From: RYN-230 sp963723595
GTDB taxonomy: Bacteria > Actinomycetota > Actinomycetes > Streptosporangiales > Streptosporangiaceae
NCBI GenBank assembly: GCA_963723595.1
Contig: CAVRRQ010000001.1
Span: forward strand, 248,001-312,000
Length of the DNA: 64,000 nucleotides
Reading direction: 5' to 3'
Made by a program: the position numbers and the translations under genes. The notes beneath the pieces are model-generated. The model saw nothing but the letters and a program-made list of their open reading frames with translations, searched no databases and was not told the origin of the DNA. Position 1 is the stretch's first letter, and each line of letters starts with the position of its first letter. Positions 9,262-19,197 of the stretch are shown here, piece by piece.

Positions 9262-10120
9262 GTGCGGCCGGGGCCGCTGGAGAAAGCCGGGAAACCGGGC
9301 AATCAGCTGAGAAAAAGACTACGGCAGGTCAGGCCGGAGGCTGGATCAGGAAGGGCGTCCCGGCTCGGATGGTGCGCGGCTGCCATCCTGACCGTGGCGG
9401 CCATGGGCGGATGCGGCCTGCTGCATCAGGCCGCCGCGCCGGCCGGGATGGAAAAGCAGATCAACGAGGGGGAGCAGGTCAGTGCGGCCACCCAGGCGCA
9501 TGCCTCGTCCCCGGCCCGTTCCGCGGGCAGCGGCAGTCGTGGCCCCGGCACCCCCGGCACCGGCTCGCCAGGCTCGGGCACCACCAGCGCCATCGGCACG
9601 CCCGCACCGTCAGCCACCCCCGGCAAGGTCACGGGCAAGCAGGTCACGGCCATCGGCGACTCCGTCATGGCGGCCAGCGCCATGGCCCTCGCGGCGGCCA
9701 TGCCCGGCATCTACATCGACGCCAAGCCCGACCGGGAGATGCCCGCCGGGCCTGGCCATCGTGCGCAGGCTCGCGGACACCGGCCGCCTGCGCCCGGTCG
9801 TGGTGATCGGCCTCGGCACCAACTACCTCGTCACCACCCGGCAGCTCAACGAGCTGATGTCCATCCTCGGCCCGGACCGCAAACTTGTCCTTATCAACAC
9901 CTATGTCCAAGATGGGTGGAGTAAGCAAGTCAACGCGACGGAGGCGGCCTTTATCCGCCAGCATCCCACCGTGACTCCCGCAGACTGGTTTGACACGATC
10001 AAGAACCGGATGAACATACTGTGGCCGGACCATATCCATCCCGAAATCCCCGGGACCTACGTGTACGCGCGCATGGTGAAACGTGCGGTCCAGGCCACCC
10101 GCGACGTCACGGTCCCTTAA
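9262..10120 (+). CDS. SGNH-hydrolase lipoprotein, OatA C-terminal domain-like (frameshift near 9748)
   Basis: From the GTG at 9262 the N-terminus has basic residues, a hydrophobic stretch (WCAAAILTVAAMGGCG) and a plausible lipobox with Cys, so the protein is probably membrane-anchored outside the cell. A Gly/Ser/Pro spacer leads to TAIGDSVMAASAMALAAAMP, the SGNH block I with the nucleophile Ser in GDS. After one extra base near 9748, block III (VVVIGLGTNYLVTT) and block V (LWPDHIHPEIPG, Asp and His of the triad) follow in the next frame. The domain equals the SGNH part of OatA-type acyltransferases, but the membrane acyltransferase-3 half is missing. A role in O-acetyl transfer to, or removal from, cell-wall sugars is inferred. 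The start is uncertain. Confidence 0.7.
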
Positions 10121-11072
10121 GGCCCGGCAGGCCCGCCCGGCGCGGGCGGCGCGGGGTGCTTCCGGGTGACGATGGTGATGTCGCCGGACGTTGTTGCTGG
10201 CCGTGATCACGTTCCGGGCCGAGGGTGACCGGGGCACGGACACGGTCGTACTGCCGAAGGAGTCCCGCGTCTGGACCCGGTAGGCGGCCGGGCCGGCGGC
10301 AGCACGAGCGTGATGCTGCCGAAGCTGTCGGTGACGTTCACCCGCTGCGGGACCTTGCTGAACGTCAGCGAGATGTCGCCGGAGTTGTTGGTGGCCACCA
10401 CGTCGGCCGCGGAGATCCCGGTCACCGCGATGTCGCCGAAGCTGTCCTGGAGCTGGGTGTCGCCGGTCACCCCCGCCGCCTGGATGTCGCCGGAGCTGTT
10501 GGCCAGCCGGATGCTGCCGGCCAGGCCGGTGGCGGTGAGGGTGCCGAAGCTGTTCGCCAGGTGGATCGATCCCGGTCAGCCGGGACGCGGTCAGGTCCCC
10601 GGAGTTGTCCGACAGCGCGACCGTGCCGCGCAGCCCGCTGGCGTCCAGGTCGCCGAACGAGTCGCGGACGCTGACCGGCAGCCCGGCCGGGACGGTGACG
10701 CCGAGGTTGAGCGAGCAGTTCCCGACGGGCACGCGGCACTCCGGGATTGAGGCTCAGGCCGGCCGCGGTCGACCGGTGGCTGAACGAGGGCCGGACGAAG
10801 CTGCCGCTCAGGTGCCCGCTGGACCTCGATCCGGGGGCCGGTCCCAGGCTTGCACCGTGAGGTCACCGTTGCTGCTGTACAAGCGGACCTGGCCACGGGC
10901 GGGCGGCACGCTGAACCCGACCGAGTAGCCGACCGTCATGCTGGTCGGCCAGGTAGATAACGGTCCTGTTGACCCAGGCGTTCACCCCGCCTGCGATGAG
11001 GGCCAGCACCACCGGGAGCCCGGCGGCGAGGATCACCCAGCGCGCGCGGGTCATGGGCGGCGCAGACGGCAT
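10117..11072 (-). CDS. DUF4097-type beta-helix membrane protein (several frameshifts)
   Basis: The ATG at 11072 lies 2 bases after the response-regulator stop. The N-terminus is a membrane anchor (RWVILAAGLPVVLALIAGG). The rest, spread over all three frames, has the repeated VxDSFGDxxVxxxSGDI pattern of DUF4097 beta-strand proteins (SVRDSFGDLDASGL, LSDNSGDLTASRL, LQDSFGDIAVTGI, TNNSGDISLTF, VTDSFGSITLVL). At least five small indels break it. With the last shift near 10191 corrected, the frame ends in SGDITIVTRKHPA and stops at 10117, so the convergent stop codons with the SGNH gene share TTAA. Such proteins often accompany NarL-type two-component systems and may report on the envelope; the function is unproven. 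Confidence 0.6.
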
Positions 11073-11074
11073 GG

Positions 11075-11716
11075 TTACTCGGCTCCCAGGTAGCGCAGGA
11101 CCGCGAGGACCCGCCGGTGATCCCGGTCGGCGGGGGGCAGCCGCAGCTTGGTGAAGATGCTGTTGATGTGCTTGGCCACCGCGCCCTCGCCGACGACCAG
11201 GGCGGCCGCGATGGCCGCGTTGGACCGGCCCTCGGCCATCAGCGCGAGCACCTCACGCTCGCGGGCGGTGAGATCCGCGAGCGGGTGACGGCTGCGGGCC
11301 AGCAACTGCGCGACGACCTCCGGGTCCAGCGCGCTGCCGCCCGCGGCCACCCGGTCCAGCGCGTCGAGGAACTCGGCCAGGTCCGCCACCCGGTCCTTGA
11401 GCAGGTAGCCGACGCCTTGCGGCCGGTCGGAGAGCAGTTCGGTGGCGTAGCGCTCCTCCACGTACTGGGACAGCACCAGCACGCCGACCCGGGGCCAGCG
11501 CTGGCGGACCACCAGCGCGGCCCGCAGGCCCTCGTCGGTGAAGGTCGGCGGCATCCGCACGTCCACGACCGCGGCGTCCGGCTCGAGCTTGCCCACCGCC
11601 CGCAGGAACTCCTCGGCTTCGCTGGCGGCGGCGACCACGTCGTGCCCGGCCTCGGCGAGCAGCCGGGTCAGCCCCTCCCGGAGCAGGACCGAGTCCTCGG
11701 CGATCACGACCCGCAT
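11075..11716 (-). CDS. NarL/LuxR-family response regulator
   Basis: A complete 213-residue protein. The receiver domain (residues 1-120) starts MRVVIAEDSVLLREGLTRLL with the acidic pocket Glu7/Asp8, has the phospho-acceptor Asp in AAVVDVRMPP and the conserved Lys in VGYLLKDRV. The C-terminal LuxR-type HTH has LTAREREVLALMAEGRSN and AVAKHINSIFTKL. Its start overlaps the histidine-kinase 3' end by 13 bases and a DUF4097 gene follows after 2 bases, so the three form one operon. It would be phosphorylated by the partner kinase and control transcription, perhaps of this operon or the divergent ABC transporter at 13274. Confidence 0.95.
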   Translation of the reverse strand: MRVVIAEDSVLLREGLTRLLAEAGHDVVAAASEAEEFLRAVGKLEPDAAVVDVRMPPTFTDEGLRAALVVRQRWPRVGVLVLSQYVEERYATELLSDRPQGVGYLLKDRVADLAEFLDALDRVAAGGSALDPEVVAQLLARSRHPLADLTAREREVLALMAEGRSNAAIAAALVVGEGAVAKHINSIFTKLRLPPADRDHRRVLAVLRYLGAE

Positions 11717-13055
11717 GGCAGCTCCGCCTCGATCACGGTCGGGCCCCCGGCCGGGCTGTGCACCGACAGCCGCCCGTCCACCCCGGCCAGCCGGTCGGCC
11801 AGGCCGGCCAGGCCCTGTCCACGCGGGTCGGCGCCGCCGGCGCCGTCGTCGCGGATGAACACGCGCAGCACGTTGCCGTGCCGGGAGACCTCGACCTCGG
11901 CCCGCGTCGCCCGGGCGTGCTTGGCCACGTTGGTCAGCGCCTCTGCGACGACGAAATACGCGATGGCCTCGGCGGACGCCGACGGCCGGTCGGGCAGGCT
12001 CGCCCGGACCGTGACCGGCAGCGGGCTGAGCGCGGCCAGGCCGGAGATCGCGGCGTCCAGGCCGCGGTCGGACAGCACCGGCGGATGCACGCCGCGGACC
12101 AGGTTGCGCAGTTCGGTGAGAGCCTGCTTGGCCTCCTCGTGGGCCTGGTCGAGGATGATCTTGGCCCCTTCCGGATCGTCGGCGAACCGGGCCCGGGCCC
12201 GGCCGAGGTTCATGGCCAGGGAGACCAGCCGCTGCTGGGCGCCGTCGTGCAGGTCACGCTCGATCCGGCGGCGCTCGGCGTCCGCCGACCCCACCGCCCG
12301 GGCCCGGCTGCTCTCGAGCTCACCGATCCGCTCGCTCATGTCCGCCTGGCCGCCCGGGCCGATCAGGTAGCGGGCGACCGCGGTGTCGGCCGCGGCCAGG
12401 GCCAGCGTCACCCGCGGGGCGACCGGCAGCACGATCAGTCCCAGCAGCACGGCCAGGGCCACGGTGAGGGGATGCGGCACGCCGGCGTTCACGTGCCATC
12501 GCAGCAGGATCAGCAGCCAGCCGAACAGCGGCAGCCCCAGCATGGCCAGGGCGAACGACCAGACCGCGGTGACGATGATCATCTCCGCCAGGCTGAGCGG
12601 GAGCCGGATCAGCGCGTACGCGGCATGCCGCCACGCCACGCGCGCGGTCAGCAGCCGCCACATCCGCCGCCACCGGCCCCGGTCGGGGCTGGCCGGGATC
12701 CGCGCGGCCGGGACGTTCACGCCCAGCATGACCAGGAACCTGGCCCGCTCGGCCCGGCCGAACTGCAGGCTCAGCCAGAGCGCGCCCACCAGCACCGGGA
12801 GGCCGATCAGGAAGAGCCACAGCGTCCCGAGGCCGACCACGGCCAGCGTCACGATCACGCCGAAGGCCAGCGCGCCGGTGACCACCCCGGCCATCAGGTG
12901 AATGACGGCCAGCCAGGTCTGTGCGGAGACCACCGGCCCGGCTACCACAGCCAGCCCCCGGGCCAGCGGCCCCCGGCCCAGGCCGACACCGCCCGCGTGA
13001 CCGCGGCCCGCCCGGAGGCCGGCCGCGGGGCCGGCTCTGCGCCGCTTTCCGTCAT
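11704..13055 (-). CDS. NarL-type sensor histidine kinase (probable N-terminal frameshift near 12970)
   Basis: The C-terminal half has the HisKA_3 box (RRIERDLHDGAQQRLVSL, phospho-acceptor His in DLHDG) and a HATPase_c domain (EALTNVAKHARA N-box, DDGAGGADPRGQGLAGLADR). The N-terminal half holds a membrane sensor domain with about four to six hydrophobic segments. The open frame reaches a GTG at 13152, but an ATG at 13055 with an excellent Shine-Dalgarno (GGAGGAG) starts MTESGAEPAPRPASGR in the neighbouring frame, as expected for this family. One indel near 12960-12975 would join it to the sensor domain, so I place the start there. Pairs with the adjacent response regulator. Confidence 0.85.
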
Positions 13056-13273
13056 CGCTCCTCCGGTGGTTGGTCCCGGGTCCGACGCTAGACGAATCAT
13101 GGCGCGCCTCCCATCCCGCAGGGTCCCGGCTCGCTGCGGGAGTTAGCACCACCCTGGATCGGGGGTCCTGCGGGATGTCACCGGCCCTTCCCCACCCGCG
13201 ACGCTGTCAACGCCGGGCCGACCCGGCCCGGGGCCCAATTCTGGCTCACGGCACCATCACGGGAGGAAGACCC

Positions 13274-16200
13274 ATGAACGCGGACAGCACCTCGGGCTGG
13301 GAAGGCGCGGGGGGCGCCGCTCCGCCCGCGGACCCGCTCATCCAGCTCAGCAACGTGACCAAACGATACGAGGGCGATGGGGAGCCCGCGCTGCGGGACG
13401 TCAGCCTGGACATCGCCCCGGGCGAGGCGGTCGCGGTGATGGGACCGTCCGGCAGCGGCAAGTCCACCCTGCTCAACCTCATCGCCGGGCTGGACCGGCC
13501 GAGCAGCGGGACGGTCACCGTGGCCGGGCAGCGGATCGACCGGCTCAGCGAGACCGGGCTGGCCCGTTTCCGGCGGCAGCAGATCGGCATGATCTTCCAG
13601 TTCTTCAACCTGCTGGACGACCTGACCGTGGCCGACAACGTGCTGCTGCCCGCCCAGCTGGCCGGGCTGTCGCGGCGGCAGGCCCGGGCCCGGGTCGCCG
13701 AACTGCTGGCCGCACTGCACATCGAGCAGCATAAGGACGCCTATCCCGGGCGGCTGTCCGGCGGGGAGCGGCAGCGGGTGGCGATCGCCCGCGCGCTGGT
13801 CAACCGGCCCGCGCTGCTGCTGGCGGACGAGCCCACCGGCGCGCTGGACACCGCCACCGGCGAGGAGATCGGCGAGCTGCTCCGCGACCTGAACACCGCC
13901 GGGCACACGCTGGTGCTGGTCACCCACAACCCCGACCTGGCCGGTCACTACGCCAGCCGCACGGTGCACATCGCCGACGGCCTCCTTTTCGGTCACGACA
14001 ACCAGCCCATCTACCGCCAGGACGACCAGCCCGGCGCCGGCGCAGCCCGGCGCGCCGGCCGGGGTACGGCGATGAGAGCCGGGCCGGTTGGCCGGGCGGT
14101 GCGCGGCGGGGTGGCCCGCCGCCGGGTGCAGACCATCGTCATCGCCCTGGTGCTGCTGGTGTCCACCGGGGCGTCAGTGCTGGCCCTGGCGCTCGTGGTG
14201 GACTCCAGTGCCCCGTTCGACCACTCATTCGCCGCGGAGCATGGCGCGCACCTGGCTGCGGTCGTCGACCCCGCCCGGGCCACGCCAGCCCAGCTGGCCG
14301 CGACCACCCGGCTGCCGCAGGTGACGGCCGCCGCTGGTCCGTTCGCGGCAGTGACGATCGCCGCGCAGCTGCCCGGCCAGTCCGCGGCCAGCGGAGCCCT
14401 GCCACCCATGACGCTGGCCGGCCGGTCCGGGCCGGGCGGCCGGGTGGATGACCTCACCCTGCAGTCCGGTCACTGGGCGGACAGCCCCGGCCAGCTGGTC
14501 CTGGCGGTCAGCTCGTCCAGCGACGGGCAGATCCTGCTCCCGCTCGGGGCGAAGATCACCGTGTACAGCACGCCGGGCCATCCGGTGCTGACCGTGGTCG
14601 GGGAGGCGGCCTCGGTCACCAACTCCGCGGACGGCTGGGTGACGCCGGGCGAGATAACCCGGCTGCACACGCCGGGAACGTCCGGCAGCGAGCAGATGCT
14701 GTACCGCTTCCGTGATGCCGGTACCGCCGCGGCCGTCCGCTCGGATGCCGCCGCGGTCAGCAAGGCCCTGCCGTCCGGCGCGGTGACCGCCGTCCAGTCC
14801 TACCTGACCGTCCGGGAGCAGGAGACGTCACAGATCGGGCCGTTCGTGCCGTTCCTGGTCGCCTTCGGGCTGATCGGCCTGGTCATGTCGGTGCTGATCG
14901 TGGCCAACGTGGTCAGCGGCGCGGTGGTGTCGGGTTACCGCAGGATCGGGATCCTCAAGAGCATCGGCTTCACCCCGGGGCAGGTGGTGGCGGCCTATAC
15001 GGCCCAGGTCATGGTGCCCGCCCTGGTCGGCGTGCTGGGCGGTCTGGTGGTCGGCGACCTGCTGGCCATGATGCTGCTGCGCCAGGCCGCGAACGCTTAC
15101 GGCGTGGGCCAGCTCAGCGTCCCGGTGTGGGTGGACGTGGCCGTACCCGCGGCCATGCTCGGCCTGGTGGCGATCGCGGCCTTGCTGCCGGCCCTGGGGG
15201 CGTCCCGGCTCAGCGCGGTGCAGGCCATCACCGCGGGCCGGGCCCCCCGGGCGGGCCGCGGCTACGCCGCACACCGGCTGCTGGGGCGGCTGCGGCTGCC
15301 GCGGCCGGTGACGATCGGGCTGGCGGCCCCGTTCGCCCGCCCGGCCCGCACCGCGATCACGCTGGTCGCCGTGCTCCTCGGGGCGGCCGCGGTGACCTTC
15401 GCGATCGGCCTGGGCAGCTCGCTGAACCGGGTGGTGGGCGGCCTGTCGCACTCAGCCGCCGAGCCGGTGCAGATCTACCGGAACTCGCAGAACTCGTTCA
15501 ACTTCACCCCCGCCCAGCAGCGGACCGTCCAGGCCGCGCTGGCCGCCCAGCCGGGCACCCGCCGCTATGTGGCCGAGACCGACAACCAGATCAGCGTGGC
15601 CGGGCTGACCGGGCAGCATCCGATCGCCGCGTTCCGCGGCCCGGCCGCCTGGACTGGTTATCCCATCATCAGCGGGCACTGGTACACCGGTCCGGGCCAG
15701 GCGGTCGTGTCCACCGGCTTCCTCACCCTGACCGGCAAGGCCGTCGGCGGCACCGTGACGATCGTGCTGGGCGGCAGGCCGATCCCGCTGCGGATCGTCG
15801 GCGAGGACTTCGCCGCCCAGAACCGCGGGGTATCCGTCATCACCGACTGGCAGACCCTGGCTGACGCTCACCTCGGCCCGGCCCTGACCGCGCCGGGCCA
15901 GTACGACGTCGGGCTGCGCCCCGGGGTCTCCCCGGCCAGCTACAGCCGGTCCATCGGGACCAGGCTCGGCTCGTCGTACTCGACGTCCCTGAACACCAGG
16001 AACTCCGTCGTCGTGAGCCTGATGCTCGGCCTGATCGGTACCCTCACGCTGCTGCTGGCCCTGGTGGCCGGGCTGGGCGTGCTGAACACGGTCGTCCTCA
16101 ACACCCGCGATCGGGTGCACGACCTGGGCGTGTTCAAGGCCATCGGGATGACGCCGCGGCAGGTCATCGCCATGGTGGTCTGCTGGGTCGCCGGTACCGG

Positions 16201-16435
16201 GCTGGTGGCCGGCCTGATCGCGCTGCCGGCCGGGATCGTACTGCAGCGCGCGGTGCTGCCGGTGATGGCCTCGTCCGCCAACCTGGGCCTGCCCGCCAGT
16301 TACCTGTCCGTGTACCGGGGACCGGAACTGGTGGTGCTGGCCCTGGCCGGGGTGATGATCGCCGTGATCGGGGCGCTGCTCCCGGCGGGCTGGGCCGCCC
16401 GGCTCCGCACCGCCTCCGCCCTGCGCGCCGAGTAA
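13274..16435 (+). CDS. MacB-like ABC transporter, ATPase fused to FtsX-type permease
   Basis: The ATG at 13274 follows GGGAGGAAG. Residues 1-245 are a LolD/MacB-type ATPase: Walker A GPSGSGKST, Q-loop, signature LSGGERQRVAIARAL, Walker B LLLADEPTGAL and H-loop VTHN. A linker (about 245-275) leads without a stop into a 780-residue permease with the FtsX layout: an early membrane helix (TIVIALVLLVSTGASVLALA), a large extracytoplasmic domain, three helices (about 515-640), then a second copy of that pattern with three helices at the C-terminus. These are normally two genes; an ATG at 14072 (MRAGPVGRAVRGG) looks like the permease's own start. The divergent two-component system suggests export linked to envelope or peptide stress. 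Confidence 0.9.
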   Translation: MNADSTSGWEGAGGAAPPADPLIQLSNVTKRYEGDGEPALRDVSLDIAPGEAVAVMGPSGSGKSTLLNLIAGLDRPSSGTVTVAGQRIDRLSETGLARFRRQQIGMIFQFFNLLDDLTVADNVLLPAQLAGLSRRQARARVAELLAALHIEQHKDAYPGRLSGGERQRVAIARALVNRPALLLADEPTGALDTATGEEIGELLRDLNTAGHTLVLVTHNPDLAGHYASRTVHIADGLLFGHDNQPIYRQDDQPGAGAARRAGRGTAMRAGPVGRAVRGGVARRRVQTIVIALVLLVSTGASVLALALVVDSSAPFDHSFAAEHGAHLAAVVDPARATPAQLAATTRLPQVTAAAGPFAAVTIAAQLPGQSAASGALPPMTLAGRSGPGGRVDDLTLQSGHWADSPGQLVLAVSSSSDGQILLPLGAKITVYSTPGHPVLTVVGEAASVTNSADGWVTPGEITRLHTPGTSGSEQMLYRFRDAGTAAAVRSDAAAVSKALPSGAVTAVQSYLTVREQETSQIGPFVPFLVAFGLIGLVMSVLIVANVVSGAVVSGYRRIGILKSIGFTPGQVVAAYTAQVMVPALVGVLGGLVVGDLLAMMLLRQAANAYGVGQLSVPVWVDVAVPAAMLGLVAIAALLPALGASRLSAVQAITAGRAPRAGRGYAAHRLLGRLRLPRPVTIGLAAPFARPARTAITLVAVLLGAAAVTFAIGLGSSLNRVVGGLSHSAAEPVQIYRNSQNSFNFTPAQQRTVQAALAAQPGTRRYVAETDNQISVAGLTGQHPIAAFRGPAAWTGYPIISGHWYTGPGQAVVSTGFLTLTGKAVGGTVTIVLGGRPIPLRIVGEDFAAQNRGVSVITDWQTLADAHLGPALTAPGQYDVGLRPGVSPASYSRSIGTRLGSSYSTSLNTRNSVVVSLMLGLIGTLTLLLALVAGLGVLNTVVLNTRDRVHDLGVFKAIGMTPRQVIAMVVCWVAGTGLVAGLIALPAGIVLQRAVLPVMASSANLGLPASYLSVYRGPELVVLALAGVMIAVIGALLPAGWAARLRTASALRAE

Positions 16436-16443
16436 TCGCAGGT

Positions 16444-16480
16444 CCCAACCGGGCCGCGCGGGGGGCGCGGGCCGGTTGGG
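16444..16480. terminator. Strong bidirectional hairpin terminator
   Basis: Arms 16444-16459 and 16465-16480 (CCCAACCGGGCCGCGC and GCGCGGGCCGGTTGGG) pair at 15 of 16 positions around a short G loop. It sits between convergent genes, the ABC transporter ending at 16435 and the dehydrogenase ending at 16542. There is no U-run, as is common in actinomycetes. Confidence 0.75.
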
Positions 16481-16541
16481 CGAGGGTCGCCGGTGCGGGG
16501 ATGGGCGGGCCGAGGGGGCGGCTCGGCCTGGGATGAGCGGG

Positions 16542-19197
16542 TCACAGGCCGCGGACGCGGGCGCCGGCGGGGTCGAAGGGCGGGCGCAGGGAGACCGTGG
16601 CCGGGTACAGGTCACCGCCCGCGTTGACCTGGTAGCGGCCGGTGCGCAGGAACTCCGGCGTGACCACCTCGCCGGCCGGGTGCCGCACGTAGCCGAGGCC
16701 CACCGCCCGCCCGACCGCCTCGCCCCAGGCCGCCGAGGTCAGCTGGCCTACCGGCACACCGTCCCGCAGCACCAGCTCACCGCCCCAGAGCATGGGCCCC
16801 GCCCGCCCCGCCCGCCGCGGTCCCGGTCCCGGGCCGGGTCGCCGCCGTCCCCGGGCCGGGCTCGCCGGCCGCGTCACCCACGACGACCGAGACCAGCCGC
16901 CGCCGTGGCCCCTCGGCCCGCGCCTTCTGCACCGCGTCCCGGCCGAGGAAGGGAACGTCGCCGCGGAGCTTGCAGGCGAACAGCAGCCCCGCTTCGGCCG
17001 GGCCGTACTCCGGGGTCAGCTCGCGGCCGAAGGCCCGGTACCCCTTTTCCAGCCGCATGGACTCGATCGTGTAGTAGCCGGCGTGGACCAGCCCGAATTC
17101 CGGGCCCGCCCCGGTGAGCAGCTCGAACACCCCCACGGCGCACTCGGCCGGCACGTACAGCTCCCAGCCCAGCTCGCCCACGTAGGTGATCCGGGTGGCC
17201 CGCAGGCGGAAGTAGCCCAGGTCGATCTCCCGGCTCGTCCCGAACGGGAACGCCTCGATCACTCAGGTCCGCCGGGGACAGCGCGGCCAGCAGATCCCGC
17301 GACCTCGGCCCCATCACGCCGAGCACCGCGTACGCCGAGGTGACGTCCACCAGCCGGGCCCAGGCGCCGGACGGCAGGTGCCGCCGGATGTGATCCTGGT
17401 CCCGCTCGGTCGTGGCCGAGCTGGCGACCAGCAGGAACTCCTCCGCGGACAGCCGGGTCACGGTCAGGTCGGACTCGTAGCGGCCCCGCTCGTTCAGCAG
17501 CCCCGTGTACACGGTCCGGCCCGGCGGCACGGCCACATCCGCGGTGCACAGCCACTGCAGCGCCCGTTCGCTGTCCGGCCCGGTCAGCAGGTACTTGGAG
17601 AACGACGTCTGGTCGAACAGGGCCACGTCCCGCCGGGCCGCCCGCTGCTCCGCCGCCGACCAGGGCAGCCAGTCCGGCACGCCCCAGGTGTAGCCCGATG
17701 ACCGGCCCGGCCCCCGGCGGTGACGTACCGGGCGGCGCGAACACGTTGGGCCGCTCCCAGCCCATCCGGCTGCCGAAGCACGCGCCGGCCGCCGCCACCA
17801 GGTGGTGCACGGGGGAGCGGCGCAGCGGCCGGGCCGTGGCCAGCTCCCGGTTCGGCCACGGCACCGCGTAGTGCAGGCCGAGCACCTCGCCGACCCGGTC
17901 GCGCAGGAACCGGGTGTTGCCGTGGAACGGCGCGAACCGCCGGATGTCGGCCGCGGTCAGGTCCAGGCCCGGGTCGCCGGTGAGGATCCATTCGGCCAGG
18001 GCCCGCCCGGCGCCGCCCGCGGACGCGATGCCGACCGAGTTGAAGCCCGCCCCACGAAGAAGTTCCGCAGCCCCGGCGCCTCACCCGCGATGAACTGGTT
18101 GTCGGGGGTGAAGCTCTCCGGCCCGTTGTAGAACTTCTTGATGCCCGCCTCGCGCAGCGCCGGGATGCGCCGCTGCGCCTGCTCCATCAGCGGCGCGAAG
18201 TGCTCCCAGTCCTCGCCCAGCAGCTGGAACTCGAACGGGTAGGGGATCTCGTCCGGGGACACCCACGGCTTGGCGTCCGGCTCGAACCCGCCGACGACCA
18301 GGCCGCCCACCTCTTCCTTGAAGTAGGTGTAGCCGTCCGGGTCACGCAGCACCGGCAGGCCCCGGTGGATCCCGTCGATCTGGTCGGTGACCACGTAGAA
18401 GTGCTCGCAGGAATGCAGCGGGACGGTCACCCCGCACCAGGCGGCCACCTGCTTGGCCCACTGCCCGGCGCAGTTGACCACGATCTCGGCCTCGACGTCG
18501 CCCGTCGGCCGTGCGCACCCCGGTCACCAGCGCGGCCGCCCGCCCCGTCCGCGGTCAGGATCCCGGTGACCCGGGTGCGCTCCCGGATCGTGACCCCCCG
18601 GTTCCGGGCCCCCTTGGCCAGCGCGTAGGTCAGGTCGGCCGGGTTGGCCTGGCCGTCGTCGGGCAGCCAGATCGCCCCGGCCAGGTCGCCGGTCTCCATG
18701 ACCGGGTACCGCCGGGCCGCCTGCCCGGGGCTGAGGATCTCGGCCTGCAGGCCGAAGGCCTCGGCGGCGGCCGCGGTCCGGCGGAGCTGGGTGAGCCGCT
18801 CCGGGGTGCGGGCCACGATGAGGCCCCCGCAGCGGCGGAATCCGGCCGACAGCCCGGTCTCCTCCTCCAGCCGGGCGTACAGCCCGGTGGAGTACTGCAC
18901 CAGCCGGGTGCCGCTCTCGGTGGCGCGCAGCAGGCCGACCAGCCCGGCCGCGTGCCAGGTGGTCCCGCAGGACAGCTGGCCCTGCTCCAGCAGCAGCACG
19001 TCGGTGCAGCCCTGTCCGGCCAGGTGATACGCCACGCTGGTGCCGATCACCCCGCCGCCAATGATGACGACGCGAACTTGCTGCGGAAGAGGCGCGGCCT
19101 GCTCCGGCGAGGGGAGGCGCCCCGGAGGGGTGTCTCGCCGAGCCGGGCGTTCGCGGGGGGCTGCGGGGGGTCGTCCCCCCGGGCCAGCATCAGTCAC
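16542..19197 (-). CDS. Dimethylglycine/sarcosine dehydrogenase-like FAD-GcvT protein (about five frameshifts)
   Basis: The GTG at 19197 overlaps the upstream phosphotransferase stop (GTGACTGA), indicating coupling. Behind a repeat-derived leader, the FAD domain has VVIIGGGVIGTS and CGTTWHAAGLVG; that His aligns with the flavin-linking His of mammalian dimethylglycine and sarcosine dehydrogenases. The substrate domain (FYVVTDQIDGIHRG, YTYFKEEVGGLVVGGFEPDA), the middle domain (GMGWERPN) and the GcvT-like folate domain (FDQTSFSKYLLTGPD, GELGWELYVPAE, GRELTPEYGPAEAGLLFACK) follow in the normal order. Breaks lie near 18505, 18055, 17700, 17265 and 16800; corrected length is about 850 residues, as in the family. 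It probably oxidatively demethylates an N-methylated amine and passes the one-carbon unit to tetrahydrofolate. Substrate is inferred. Confidence 0.8.
19101..19183 (-). repeat. Inverted single copy of the GGGGGACGACCCCC repeat
   Basis: Read on the minus strand this segment contains GGGGGACGACCCCCCG, GGCTCGGCGAGACAC and GCGCCTCCCCTCGCC, matching the units at 3766-3953 at roughly 80 percent by eye. It forms the first 35 codons of the dehydrogenase, read in a different frame from the TetR copies. The element therefore spreads at DNA level. Confidence 0.75.
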
